A DNA stretch of 64,000 nucleotides from Spirometra erinaceieuropaei. Lineage: Eukaryota; Platyhelminthes; Cestoda; Diphyllobothriidea; Diphyllobothriidae. The stretch spans positions 102,352 through 166,351 of the forward strand of contig CACRXP010000698.1 of the NCBI GenBank assembly GCA_902702965.1, in the 5' to 3' direction. Both the position numbers and the translations under genes were made by a program. The notes under the pieces were generated by a model. That model worked only from the letters and a program-made list of their open reading frames with translations. It had not been told where the DNA came from and searched no databases. Shown piece by piece: positions 38,501 through 49,449 of this stretch (position 1 is its first letter; every line of letters starts with the position of its first letter).

Positions 38501-41500
38501 GATCGAGTGAGTTTTGCAAGGACGATTGGTAAGTGCCCCACCACCAAAAACGCTGGGGAGGTCAAACTGTTTTTAAGTTGCATCCCTGGCCAGAAGGCAC
38601 CCATCGGGATTAGTGGCTGTTAACTTGAAGTATTCTAAATACCTCGAGATGAGGCTGCTGCCCAATGAACATAGAAAGAACATTGTCTCCCGAATCGATT
38701 CTGCTCGTGGGATTTACTCGATCCCTAGAAAGTGCCTATGGGCCCCGTGCAATATCTCATTCACCACGAAGATCCGCGTGTACTGTGCATCCGTTCGGGG
38801 TCAGCTACACCAGGCGTGATCACAGCTGTATCAACCAATTACACTTATGCATTGTCGTTTTACATCTGTGCACCTCTGAGTAATAATAGCTTTCAACAGC
38901 GAATAGCCGTTAGATATTGGATTAGGCCATGCACGAGGATGCATCAGCCTGTTCAAACATTTTTAAATTCGATAGGCTATCTAATCTGGCGGCGTCGAAC
39001 TCACACCGAGAAGACAGCTAACCAGCCCCAGATACGCTTACAATATCGCTTTAATAGCAGAAAAATGACAGTTCCGCGGTCGATTTCAACGATGTCCACC
39101 GAGTGCTACACAGCAGGCCAGAGCAGGGACGGCGACAGGCACGTGAATTAGTTTATACGAATAGTAGAATCGCCCAGCATCTCCCACACTCTCTCCCCCT
39201 CCCCTGTCTGTACCCGATGTCCAAACAGAGTCAAGAAAACCAGAGGCAGGGGGGGCGCAGGTGGCTGGCACGGCGAAAACTTGTACCTAAGTGTACCCCC
39301 ACGCCCCCTGGTCCCAAACGCACACCAACCAGTATTTTACACATAATAAGAGAAAAACGAGACGGCTCGGATCCCACGGAATGGGAGTGCCATAGAGGCC
39401 ACATTAGAGAGCCATTGCAGCCTGACTTTCGGTCCACCAGTCCGCCACCCCGCATAAATATACATCGAGCTGACTGCGGGGTTCAAGCTACCCGACAGTT
39501 AGCAACCCTCCAAGTCACGGTTTTTGAAGCGCCGCGACAGCTTCAAGCGCGTCAGATTGTTTCCAGCGAAGAAAATGTGCTGAGACATCGACTCAGCTCA
39601 CTCTTCCCACCCTCAGGAATCAGTCCATTATCAGAGCCGGTCAGATGACTGATTCCGGGTGTGGACGCAGTGTCCGACGGAGCCAAAGTTTGTCCACGCG
39701 CGCCACATGCGCGACCTGGCCCCCCAAACGCACCCATCAGAATTACGCATACAAGGGGAAAGAATGCTCGGATCTCACATGCGGCAGAAGAGCCACGCGG
39801 AGGCAGGAGCCAAAAAGCACAGTCCCCACTTACGTGAGAGGTGCCGGTGATATGAGATGTTGGGTGGGTGTATGTGTTGATGGGGGAATGTGTAGTGACG
39901 TGGTCACATCTGCAGTGATTTATCGCAGGTCTTTATGAAGGCATGTGGGACCGAATAGGCCCGAGTAGTGGGCGAATGTGTGTGGATAGTAGGGGCCAGT
40001 CGAGGCGAGTGCAGTGGGTGTGTGCATGAAACATACGAGGACCCACACAACGTAGGTAAACAAGGAGGCTAAATCTGACATTTTTCAAATAAACACGGCA
40101 AATGTCGGGCATATTATTGGCCGTTCATTCCCTGAGCTTACTGTTGGTGCCGTAATCCCCACATAGCCCCCTCACCGAAGGCGAAGAAAAGGCAACCAGC
40201 ACAAAATCCGATTCGAAACGGTCCGTTAGGATGTCTGAGTGACTCATGAGTCGGTCTCCGTAGTTAGGAAATAGTGAGTAGATCAACAGACAGACTCACC
40301 GACACACACCGTCTCGTATAAAAGTGCATAACGCACATGACTGCAGATGTATTAAGTACAGGTCTTTGTCGCATTAAGCGATTTATTAATCACTTTTCCT
40401 AAGGCACTTCCTGTTACTATGTTCCGACCTTGGATGTCTTGATCCCTTGCGACCCAGGTTAAGTTTTCAGTCGGTGTGACCATAGGCGCCCTCTGCAAAA
40501 GTATATGTTAGCGGAAGCGCAGTAAAACGATTGTCGTGATTCTATGAAACTATATGAAATGAACAGGTTGGTTTTTAACATAATTCTTGAGAAAATAAAC
40601 GGGCTGCAGCGCGTATGTCACGTGCTTAGAGTAAAGAACAGTCCTAAAATAATAGGACGGCAGTGTTTCTTATTTTGTGTGAAAGGTCTTTAAATAGCGA
40701 ACTACCTTACTGCGTGAAACTAACAAAAAACCAGCGGAAACGTCTCGCTATTTTGCATAACATAAGGGACGTCTTTCTGATAAAGGTCTAGAAAAAAGCA
40801 CGGTTACACCGGCTACGTGAGAAAAAAGGAACAAATTATTAGATATCATGGAATATTAGGACCAGAATACTACACAAGTTGGTTAGCAAGCTTAGTAATG
40901 TCTTATAGTATACCACCACCGTAGCACCTTAAAACATTCTAACAAAAACTCGCGTACATCGCATGGTCAACTCTTGTTAAGTCTCATAGCTTACCAGCGG
41001 GCCTAGAGGCAAACTGATGATTATGTATTTGCATGTGCTGATACCCAGTTGCGAATTTCAACCCATTCAAGGAAGGCCGAAGAGACGAAAAACTGCCATT
41101 AAGAAAGGCTAAACCAGACCTAAAAATGTGAGCGTCTACTGCATCACCCTTTAACATGGCAATGTCTGCGCATAAGTCCCACTAATCATGACCGAAATTT
41201 TACAAAAAATCCTGAGGAAATGCGAGTTAGGTGAACGATCCTGTGCTTAAAGTAGAAACAACATCCACACTACAAAAAACTCTAGCAGTGCGAGCGTGAA
41301 ATTCACAGGATTCTAAAGTGAAGCTGTGATGAGCCTGTAGAAATATCGAGTCGGAATTGTTGGTCATGATGACACTTCTGGTCAACTGGTATGCTGGAGA
41401 GAGCCATTTTCGAAAAGTTTCTCACTAAGCTGGCTGTACTCGACGCTCGCTTATGCCTTTTCCCAGTCATCACAAGAATTCTCTGAAGATTCTAGCAAGC

Positions 41501-43601
41501 AGCCTGGCAGACGAGGCACACTGTTTCTGAAAGACTGGAAAAAGTTGGAGACCTATACAAATGAGGGCCCAGAAGAGCTCTCTTTGTATAAAATGGGATA
41601 CGTTGGAGATTGAGAAAACGCAGCGTCTTAAAATATTGTGTGCAGTTAGGAGTAACTCAGAGATGTGAAAAATTGCGACATGCACTTTTGGCGTTAGTTT
41701 TTCATTCTCTTGTTTAAAGACTAACCTTGACCATGTATTCGACGCGACTGTGAGCGTGTCTCTCAATAATCGATTCGACCCAAATTAGAGGTTTTACCTG
41801 CGAGGAAAACAAAAAAACTGGTGAATGGGTTCGAAAAACGGATCAGATTGGATTAATAAGATAATATAACTATATGACGAACACTTGTAATGGCAGACGA
41901 ACTCCAGAATGCCTGCAGTTAGCGTACCTAAAATAGTGGTTGGAGGCATTGGAAAACTGACTCGGACTACTCTGACGTTCGAGTGAAAGTAACAGTCGAG
42001 TGCCACAGAGGCGAACGAGGAGCCAAGAAGCATTAGCCACGAGTAGTAATTACCTCATGTTTTGGTTGGTGTGCGCAAAGGGCGCAGAAACCATAAGTGC
42101 GTAAAAGAGGGTGTTTGTTGTCGTTCTGCAGATTAGTTTAAAGCGAAAACAACAGTCGTGTTTTGATGTGGTGTCAGTTGAGTACGGCGAACGTGCAGTC
42201 GCAAGACTGGACAGTCAGACACAAGAAATTTGAACGAACGCGAAGACGCACACACAAATAAAAATGTCCACTTACGGCAGCTTGGCCATTGAAGACGTGA
42301 TGTGAACTCTAGAACAACGCAGACAGACGGAACGAGAAACACTATCAACACGCTTTTCTGTGCGTTGGGATTTGGTCAGAGTCGTGTATCTACTACCAGC
42401 CAAGTGTAACTTCGTCGGGCGTACACGAAGAGAGCAGATTTTTTAAAAACGAGCGAGAGCCAAACGAAAAGGAAGAATCGGTTTCCAGTGTAAACATGTG
42501 GTAACTTCGACTGCAACCTTGACCACTAACAAATTCGTTATCTAGCGGGTATGTCCAAGGAAGTTAATACTATAAAAACGGTTAACCAGGTCGAGGCGTT
42601 TAAGCTTACATGTGTATTCAAACGATACGACATAAGCTCGAATTCACCGTCGGGTGGGATGAAGGAGATGGTTCTATCGTTCTCAAAACGAGACAATCGG
42701 ACACATTGATGGAATTTTATATCTTCCAGCTCGACAGATTTTCCCTTGCCTCCTGTATATAAATGATTGAAAAAAATGAAAGTAAGGTATACTCGCAAGC
42801 AAGTTTGTGCTTGACACATATTCATGTACTCATAAATTCGGGAGACCGAATACACCACTTACGGCCTGTCGACTCAAAACGAACTTTGTCATTTACACCA
42901 AGACGTAACTCGGGCATTCCGGAAAGGAAAACTTTCATCTTAATACTGCCCACGATTTCACTCCGCAGGACGCTCCCCGAGGAGCTCACCTATGAGACTC
43001 AGAGGGTGATGATGCAGATCGCATACCAGCAAATTGACACTTTCGATGACGTCAAGAAAAACTTCGTTCCGCCTGTATTTTATGCTGTCCGAACGCCAAG
43101 AAACGGCATTGGTCACGGCGATAGGCGGTCGGGGGGCAATTTCAAGCTTGCTGCTTTGCTGAGTTATGTACTCCTGTAAAATCTTCGAATCTGTTGTTTG
43201 AGGGTAGCCGAAATCCATGACTTCGTCCAAAAGTTCATACGTGACGACGAAATTGTCTCGTATGCTTTCCTCTTCCAGATCCTTGAAGTACTCGAGAAAA
43301 ATCTTAAAGCCGTGATGGAAAAAATTCTGCGTACATTTATGAGGCGATATAGAAAAGAAAAGATCAGTGCGGCATTGGAGTTATTCTTCGCGAGGGCGAC
43401 CAAATATAAATAATTGTACTTTACGTAAATAAAACTGGCGCCCCCGCATTGAATAACAGGGGATGTATTGCCCTCCTCCTCGCGTTCGATGATAACCGGA
43501 AGAAACTTTTCAATTATTCCCATGTCGACGTCACCCCTATAGTCTCTGTATATAAGGACTTTCCCCTTCACATCCAAGATGAAAACTGCGGACGCTGCCA
43601 T
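32468..43601 (-). CDS. AP1M1: AP-1 clathrin adaptor complex subunit mu, complete, 7 exons
   Basis: Medium subunit of the AP-1 adaptor, which sorts cargo into clathrin-coated vesicles at the trans-Golgi and endosomes by binding YxxPhi signals. Exons in transcript order are 43601-43335, 43302-43027, 42989-42863, 42752-42610, 41797-41726, 35415-35128 and 32566-32468. All introns are GT-AG and all joins keep frame, giving 423 codons and a TAA stop at 32470-32468. The N-terminal longin-like part (about 1-140) opens MAASAVFILDVKGKVL. The mu-homology domain follows. By alignment with mu2, the tyrosine-signal pocket is kept: F171 and D173 in FLDVIESVNLL, and W408 and R410 in LPWVRYIT. KFHQCVRLSRFENDRTISF and FPGGKEYMMRASFGLP are near-identical to animal mu1 as I remember it. 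The assignment to mu1 rather than mu2 or mu3 rests on overall identity and C-terminal length. Introns are 32, 37, 110, 812, 6310 and 2561 nt. Whether there is a mu1A/B distinction in this animal is unknown. Confidence 0.95.
32567..35127 (-). other. AP-1 mu intron 6 (2561 nt)
   Basis: Bounded by gtaagcc and ttttaag on the minus strand. It contains a GC-rich segment at 33530-33730 and an overlapping set of short frames at 33830-34430, none recognised. Confidence 0.85.
35128..35415 (-). CDS. AP1M1: AP-1 mu exon 6
   Basis: 288 nt (96 codons), phase 0 at both ends. It encodes AKAQFKRRSTANQVEI, KTTVGACRYIPEENIVVWSI and SVRFEIPYFTVSGLQ from the mu-homology domain. The acceptor is ttttacag and the donor gtaagc. 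The in-frame MSLVTEIFLQ upstream of the acceptor is intron. Confidence 0.96.
36725..36800 (-). repeat. tRNA-like SINE head (second type)
   Basis: The minus strand carries aagtggcaactgaggtgac as a possible A box and CACCGGGTTGAGTCCGACC as a good B box. It differs from the main SINE family. Confidence 0.4.
36870..38335 (+). mobile_element. RTE-like LINE, endonuclease end to reverse transcriptase, decayed
   Basis: Pieces in order: SDHAVRTRPKVYP (end of the endonuclease), WISGRTVQLS, then MEQALNVGDIRKLH, the RT with NKAPGEDDIPAEIYKF (about 37700), FKKRYKEKCEKYRG, LIDVAFKVFAVVL, and TDLDYADDFASLPQ (about 38275), which holds the catalytic YADD. These match the order in flatworm RTE-type LINEs. Several frameshifts and stops. 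It sits antisense in AP-1 mu intron 5. Confidence 0.88.
38390..38552. mobile_element. Chimeric SINE fragment with hairpin
   Basis: Minus-strand body (cagaatgttattaccgacaa) abuts plus-strand distal body (ggtaataccattctgcc, tgcggctgctggttgggttc). The junction forms a hairpin of about 16 bp between gcagaatgttattacc and ggtaataccattctgc. Confidence 0.65.
39080..39870 (+). repeat. GC-rich dispersed repeat with a 181-residue open frame and internal duplication
   Basis: An open frame at 39103-39648 encodes CPTPP-type low-complexity sequence (LYPMSKQSQENQRQGGRRWL) with no known domain. Words such as cccaaacgcac and ggctcggatccca recur at 39715-39785 as cccaaacgcac and tgctcggatctca, so part of the unit is duplicated about 410 bp apart. 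I think this is repeat sequence, not a host gene. Confidence 0.4.
41726..41797 (-). CDS. AP1M1: AP-1 mu exon 5, 72-nt exon
   Basis: A 24-residue exon, VKPLIWVESIIERHAHSRVE followed by YMVK. It is phase 0 on both sides, with acceptor ctcgcag and donor gttagt. It is too short to stand out as an open reading frame and was found by looking for the residues missing between exons 4 and 6. Confidence 0.95.
42610..42752 (-). CDS. AP1M1: AP-1 mu exon 4
   Basis: 143 nt following a 110-nt intron whose acceptor is tatacag. It encodes the KGKSVELEDIKFHQCV block, then FIPPDGEFELMSYRLNTH, ending in phase 0 at a gtaagc donor. This is one of the most conserved blocks of the family. Confidence 0.95.
42863..42989 (-). 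CDS. AP1M1: AP-1 mu exon 3
   Basis: 127 nt, ending in phase 1 within a glycine-arginine pair. It encodes SEIVGSIKMKVFLSGMPELR and the segment around VNDKVRFESTG. The donor is gtaagt. Confidence 0.93.
42990..43026 (-). other. AP-1 mu intron 2, 37-nt micro-intron
   Basis: The minus-strand intron runs from gtatgcgatc to gtctcatag. Splicing converts an out-of-frame stretch into NLL-VSSSGSVLRSEIVGSIKM, matching the animal mu1 order. Confidence 0.9.
43027..43302 (-). CDS. AP1M1: AP-1 mu exon 2 (residues 90-181)
   Basis: 276 nt, phase 0 at both ends. It encodes YELLDEVMDFGYPQTTDSK, the linker, and the start of the mu-homology domain, ending FLDVIESVNLL. F171 and D173 correspond to mu2 F174 and D176 in the tyrosine-signal pocket. 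Confidence 0.95.
43303..43334 (-). other. AP-1 mu intron 1, 32-nt micro-intron
   Basis: On the minus strand the intron starts gtacgcag and ends ctttaag. Reading through it breaks the conserved frame. Removing exactly 32 nt joins FSFLYRLIN to IFLEYFKDLEEESIRDNF with no gap relative to animal mu1. Micro-introns of about this size are known in tapeworms. Confidence 0.9.
43335..43601 (-). CDS. AP1M1: AP-1 mu exon 1 (residues 1-89)
   Basis: The start codon lies at 43601-43599. It is chosen because the protein begins MAASAVF exactly where animal mu1 proteins begin MSASAVY. The exon covers the longin-like N-terminal domain and ends in FSFLYRLIN, in phase 0. The 83-residue minus-strand reading frame just upstream (43872-43621) resembles nothing I know and is probably 5' UTR or intergenic. 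Confidence 0.95.
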
Positions 43602-44189
43602 CTTGGCTGAGTGACTACAACTAAGTAGTCAGTGACAGATGAAACCAGCAGCGAGAACCAACGCTGACCAGGCGCAACCTAATGTACCAACTAAATGCTA
43701 ATGAATGATATAGTATGCGATGTCTCAGACTGACCAGATTCGGATTCTCTACACAGGAAACAATCGCTATAATCTTCTTCGGCGTCTCCTCTTGCTTAAT
43801 GGTCTCCTTGATTCGAGTCCTGAGCAGGAAATTCCTTGTCATCCATTCTAGCAAGCAGCAGGTCAGGCACACAGTAAGATGGTAGAATCATATTATAGTT
43901 TATTAGTCCCACAACGCCTAAACCTTAGGAGTATAACTTTATGTAATCCTTCAAGCCTAGGTGCTCAATTCGACTCGACACGTTCCTCGGAGACTGGCCC
44001 TGCGTTCGCCTTAGTCGCCGGCCTCTGTCCGCGCTCCCCACGTCCACTAGATCAAATCAAAATAGAAAAGAACAACGAAAAAACAGTCAAAACTCACAAA
44101 ATACACAGGGTCGGATCGCCTCCTACAATGAGACTAACGACAAAGGCAAGGGAGACTGCGATGAGTATGCAACGTGCAGCCGTGTTACG
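43602..44189. other. AP-1 mu upstream region
   Basis: Would contain the promoter and 5' UTR. No TATA box or obvious motif stands out. A SINE scrap (gacaaaggcaagggagactg) is at 44135-44160. Confidence 0.45.
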
Positions 44190-44194
44190 ATAGC

Positions 44195-44640
44195 CGTAGA
44201 GACGACGATTCAAAGTTTGACATGATCGGTAAACATGGCGACATCACAATTTACTTCAATGACCAGTTCGTTAACGTTTATGATGAACAGAAGAGGACGA
44301 AGAACGGAGTCCTGAGGAACACCATTCTCAACCGCAATCTTCGCCAACTACTGGCTACCGACATGTACAATTTTAGAGCGGCCTATTAAGAAGATTAGGA
44401 TACATACTCTCGAGTGCCTCGCTAAAGTCGGTATAGATTCCATGCACCGCATTCCCTTCATCAAGTTCTCGAGTCTAGGGCGTCTGTTAGTATTGCAAGT
44501 TTGTCACGCAGGGCAGACCGCTATGGAATACGCGCTGGGCAACAGACAGTGAGTTAAGCTGCCCTAAGAACCTCATTGGTCCTCACCAAATTATTTTCAA
44601 TCATTTTACAGCTAATGAAACTGAGACTAACTGACCTATG
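44195..44640 (-). pseudogene. CR1/jockey-like LINE reverse transcriptase fragment
   Basis: The minus strand reads VHGIYTDFSEALESM (compare VIYLDFSKAFDKV), later NGVPQDSVLRPLLFIINVNE and NCDVAMFTDHVKL (compare GVPQGSVLGPLLF and FADDVKL). The catalytic ADD has become TDH. Frameshifts separate the pieces. Confidence 0.8.
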
Positions 44641-47600
44641 ATTGTGAAGACATCTCTGTTTCATTTATATATCGCGTTATTTGTGTTGATTTTCAATAGG
44701 TGGATAAATGGCCGGTGTGAAGGGAGTCCCTATAAAGTATGGTGAGCGGTACGGCTATTTCGCCAGCGGGCTGCCTCAACAATTTTGTTGTTGTGCTATC
44801 TGGACGGCTGATTTACATCCGTTCAGTGTCAACGGTTCTCTATCAGTAGTTGATTCGGCAAAAGATGCGGCCACAATCGCTATGTCTTCCACTAAGTCGT
44901 AGTTAGAATGGTAAGTTCGATTTCGCCTATAAAGATGGACTTAAAGGTCGTGAAAATGCTCTGCTTTTTAGGTCATTACTAATCTCTAGGTCTTCGGTAG
45001 TCTTCAGTTGGAGTAGAGGGTCTCTGTTTAGTAAGCGCCACTCTTATTTAACCGTAAAATGACCTCAGACTCTTAACGGTACGGTTCAAAAGGTCTTTTC
45101 CCACATCTCGCTGTGTCCCGAGGACAACTCACTTGACTTAGTTTCTTTGCGCATTTAATGAAGTTATCGGCACAGACACCTTATCAGCGAGCTCTTTTCC
45201 CTGCTAATTCCGTTTACTTTCACTCCCCTTTTTGAAGTCCGTGCCAGCCACTTGGGTCTGATTTTCAGTCTCCTCAATGAAATCGAGCGGTGGTTACGGA
45301 AAAGAAGGTGCAATAATTCACTGAACCACTCCCCATTCTTGATGATATTGTTGAAACAGTTTTATTCCCCGTTTATTTTCTATATCGGTCTTCCTTTGGT
45401 CGAAGACACAGCGATAATATTTCTTGTAACTTTGGTGGGCTGTCCAGACATAGGAAAATTACAATATATCCAGAGCAGTATGGCATGATCTTTTCGACTA
45501 AGGGAAGGTACGCATTAACCTAATTAATGCTGCCAAGTGACTTCGTGGGCATAAGATCCAGTCAACTTGACTGTTGCCCTTACACACCAACGTAGAAAAT
45601 AAAGCGTGCTGAGGGCGAGATAGCCTGAGCGTCATGTCCAATAAGCGTCAGTCGAACGTCAGGTCATCACCGAATACGCAAGCTGAACTCCTCTAAATAA
45701 GCATTGCATTAATTCCATCAATGATCATGACGTAAGGACAAGTAGAAAATATTTAAGCTTCTCTGCCAAACGAGCACCAGACTCGAGGTCACTACTTGGT
45801 TGTAGATAGAATGTCATAACTTTGAGACTTTGCTATCCTGCGACATTTATAGTGGGCCAGGTAGCCTTACTGTTGCATACGAAACTTTCTGCTTTTTCTG
45901 ATACAAGCAGTCCGCACTTTACGTACATAAGCACTTCTCCTCTGTGGTGCCCTTTCTCGTCTGTTAAAAAACCAGTAAAATTCAGTTAGTGCCAATTTGC
46001 GACCATCCACAATGCCACAAGACCAGGTCTCTGTCAAGGAGAATAAATCGCAGTAGAGGTCACAGATGTGGACTTTAAGTTCATTGAACTAAGACAATGT
46101 TCTCTGCACGCTGGCGTACACAAATCTGATCTTTATATTTTAAGCTGCTTCGCTGCAGCGCAGATTAAGTCTTCGTTTAACTGAGCAACGGTGCCGCCAT
46201 TCGAACTGATTCCGTCCAACTGAGCGTGGGAGTACGCTGAATTATCTGATTGTCGTATATCACCAGATTTTCCCCACTTTTCAATCGCATTTTCAGTTCC
46301 AACACTAATTGCGGATGTATCATTCTCTCCTCCGCCGTTTATTTTGATTGACAAAAAACGCCGCGGCCAGTACGCTCGGTCATGGAGCATCCTGAGATAA
46401 TATATCTAACTGGTTCTCAACCAGCCAGCATTACTTTTAGGGTTTGGGGCCTTGGGCATTCTGACATGTCGGCTGAACACTCTCCAGGCTGAAAGACCTT
46501 GCGCACCGCAGCTACGTCCGTGGACTTCAAAAGCCCTTAAAGGAGGTTTTGGAAAAGCCATAAATCTGCCCTTTGTCTGACGAATGGATCCTCTTCACGG
46601 GGATTGCTTGTCTGCAAAAGATTAACAGTTGATCGTCACGAAGTAATGAGGAAACATGTAGCGTTTTGTCGAATTCTTAACTCTGCTCTGCCTTGTATGC
46701 GTTATATCCGTCTCTTGACGCGCTAACTAGTTCCACAATATATGAGATAGTCGCGGATAAGACCTGCACCCTATGGGCACTAAATAATCAAAATGGAGAT
46801 GAGTTGACCGTCGGAATACGGACCAAAGATTCGGTCTCAAGCAGTCCGAAAAGGCACTTAAATGGTCTTTAAGAATGCACACGCCCGCCTGTAGAAAAGG
46901 GGCTGAAAACCTCTTCGAGCCAATCTGCAAACGGCAAGTATTAGTAAACACATTCAATTATTTAGTAGAATAACTGTGACAGTTATATATAGGTAAGTAA
47001 GTTTTCCGTTAAGTACCCCTAAGGGTACTGCCGTAGCAATTGAAAATCAATTTTCGAGTGAATTCTATACAAATAGGCCTATTAATCTTAATCCGTATTG
47101 CTGCCATTTTTTGGGATCGCCACATCTCCTTGACCGAAGTATATTCTGCGTATGTGGAACCATGACGACTGCCTTTGCCCATACTTTATAAAAACATATT
47201 TCCAGTTCCTATATTTTTCCGGTTCTATCCAATAACATCTTATAACTGTTCCCAGTTTTCTTATGAAATCCCACTGATATTCTAGAAGGCAGCTACGACT
47301 TTTCTGACTCGATTCGCTCTCGAAAATTCGCGACATCTAACGCAACTCGCGTCCAAATTACTGTTGGGGCTCGTAAACCGTCATTTTCCAACCTTACCCG
47401 TCCTCTAATTGCAGATTTCCCACTTCATTTGGAATTTGCACGTCTTTCCGCAATTTGATATCTCAGGCAATGATTTGTGCCTAAAGTACGCGTCTTCCAA
47501 ATAAAATGGAAAAAGGTCTCATATTTTTCGCAGTTTACAGTAATCTGCCTAAAAATGCCGACGCCACTGCGTTCATGGATCACAGTGTAAGCATTATCTT

Positions 47601-48894
47601 CGTCCTTCGTTCCCCATTAGGAAAGAGCTTCAACTCGAGTCTCAAGCCTTACGATCCAGTTTGTGTCGGCTATTTATTGACTCGCAGTAAGCCTCAAACC
47701 CATGCTTTCAAGGGTGCAGACGAAGGCGCCTGTTTTTATCCACAAATTGCCGGACAACATGTTTGCCACAGCACGTGCACGCTTAGACTCGGTTGCCTGC
47801 TTTGCCACCCCGCTGTTCACACTTAATCTCCGACTTGTAGTTACCCCTTCTTTTTTCCCGCAACATTAACTGTTTTACGCATTTTTTGTAGCATGTCAAA
47901 ATTGGCATCAAAGAGAACACATCAGAGGCGTGTAGACTGATGTGTCAATGAATTTTTACACCAAACTGCCGAGAATATGAGGGAAGGGCACTAGTCCGAT
48001 GCATTGTCATCTACACGTGGTGGCTCCTCCTCCTACCGTTTATCATCCGACTCTACTGTTTGCTGATTCCAAAGGCGCTGGAGAACCTTGGATGTTCAAG
48101 AACCTTGAACTTCTATTTGGCTAGGTATTGTGTGCGTAAGTTGGCATCTGTGCGCAGAAACAAATCGTGCCGAAATCCTTTTCCTGATGAATTTAGGTAG
48201 GAAAAATCGTCCAGAAAATGCGAAAACCAAAGTCGAACGTTCGGTTTGAACGTTAATGTCGAAGACAGTAGCTAGGAAATTATACCCGAGCTGACATTAA
48301 TTAAGCAGAGCTTGAGCCAGTTGTCAGCTATGAGGGGTAGGTGTGTGGGTCAGATAAAACTGGCCTGCATGTGGTATTGTATAAGGGATTGAAGACGGCC
48401 ATCGTCAGGGCAGAATTCATACACCGGATTGGATTATTCGCGTCAAAATGGCGAGACGAGTGGAACCCAGATGCGATCGGTCACAGTCCTCTTCGAGCCC
48501 AGCCGAGGTGGGGGCAAGGGAGATACGACCAAACTACTAGTAGACGGCGAATACAGTGAGTTCCGCCGTGAAGGCTGACAGATCGCTTGAGGTCGAACTG
48601 AGGAGATGACGCCAAGAACCACGAAGTGGACGGAGTCCTCACTCAAAAATAATCTGATAGTCCAGAGTCCATAAAGTTGCGTACCTGATCGTAGGAAACA
48701 CGAGCAAAATCAACTTAGTTTTGCCTTGACAATGGCTTAGCGACATGAGAAACAGTAAGACAAGGTGTATGGACGAGGTGTACCAGCTATCCCGCTCGGT
48801 CTAGGTAATAAAACAGTACTTTCATGGGATAACGAACAGTATCCTGAACCGTATTCGAAAGACGATACGAGACCAGGTGAATGGAAAGGGGACT
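44641..48894. other. Non-coding stretch
   Basis: No known gene or repeat seen. The frames at 44708-44902, 46133-46390 and 47506-47826 have no family resemblance and no splice-supported neighbours. Confidence 0.4.
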
Positions 48895-48975
48895 TTTGAA
48901 GAAGGAGACACGACCGCTGGGGCAAGAGCTTTATTAGCCTGACGTTACGGATGCGGTCGCCATACTGCCGCATAC
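48895..48975 (-). ncRNA. Degenerate hammerhead-bearing Penelope terminus
   Basis: The stretch aaggagacacgac, then agctttattagcctgacgtt, is a clear relative of 53173-53220. On the minus strand AGGCTAATAA and GTC are kept, but GAAAC has become GTAAC and CTGATGA is no longer recognisable. The ribozyme is probably dead. It lies just downstream of the Penelope C-terminal reading frame at 48976-49410, which ties this terminus to that element. Confidence 0.5.
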
Positions 48976-49410
48976 CTATGAATGTTCATGGTTCCCACCT
49001 TCATCCGGGATCGTCGCACTTGGTGTGATGACTGTTGGATGGCCGACATTTGCGTCGTTAATTGCTGCGATCTCATTACGTGCGTTGGATGTTGGTGTGA
49101 TGATTGCTCGACCATCTGACGCACCGACGCTGGTGTTGGGATAATTGTTCACCTGCGCGCTCCCCGCGTGGCTAATTATTCCGCCTAGGCGAAGTTTCAA
49201 CACCTAGTGTGGGAGCGGAAGGTCGTTGCACCTGTTATAGGACTGAGGGCCAGTAAACAATGACTCAAGCAGGTCCCGGCTCACTCGGCTGTCACCTCCA
49301 GCCAGAATTTTGGCCTCGTCGAATTTGAACATGTGGCCGGATCTTGTCAAATGAGCCGCAACCTCAGAGCTAGAGACATTTCTCCGTACCAATGCAGCGT
49401 ACTCGGCCAT
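48976..49410 (-). pseudogene. Penelope-like element 2, C-terminal region
   Basis: Reads MAEYAALVRRNVSSSEVAAH, then FKFDEAKILAGGDSRVSRDL and ESLFTGPQSYNRCNDLP, the segment that follows the GIY-YIG core in one flatworm Penelope lineage. One stop at 49206-49204 interrupts it. It continues in frame as VLKLRLGGIISHAGSAQV to a stop at 48978. The GIY-YIG core itself is not seen upstream. Confidence 0.75.
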
Positions 49411-49449
49411 TCGCGTTTGGGTCTGTTTTACTTAGAGAACTCAGGTGCA

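Larger units (their letters stand above)
35416..41725 (-). other. AP-1 mu intron 5 (6310 nt), repeat-filled
   Basis: Lies between exons 5 and 6. It holds an RTE-like LINE, SINE fragments and a duplicated GC-rich repeat on the opposite strand. The stretches 35416-36720 and 40020-41725 show nothing recognisable. Confidence 0.85.

Noticed and set aside
43198..43413. Plus-strand frame opposite AP-1 mu exon 2
   Set aside because: Antisense shadow of the real exons and the 32-nt intron.
43621..43872. 83-codon minus-strand frame just upstream of AP-1 mu
   Set aside because: It is separated from the AP-1 start by a stop and has no similarity to adaptor proteins, whose N-terminus is already accounted for.
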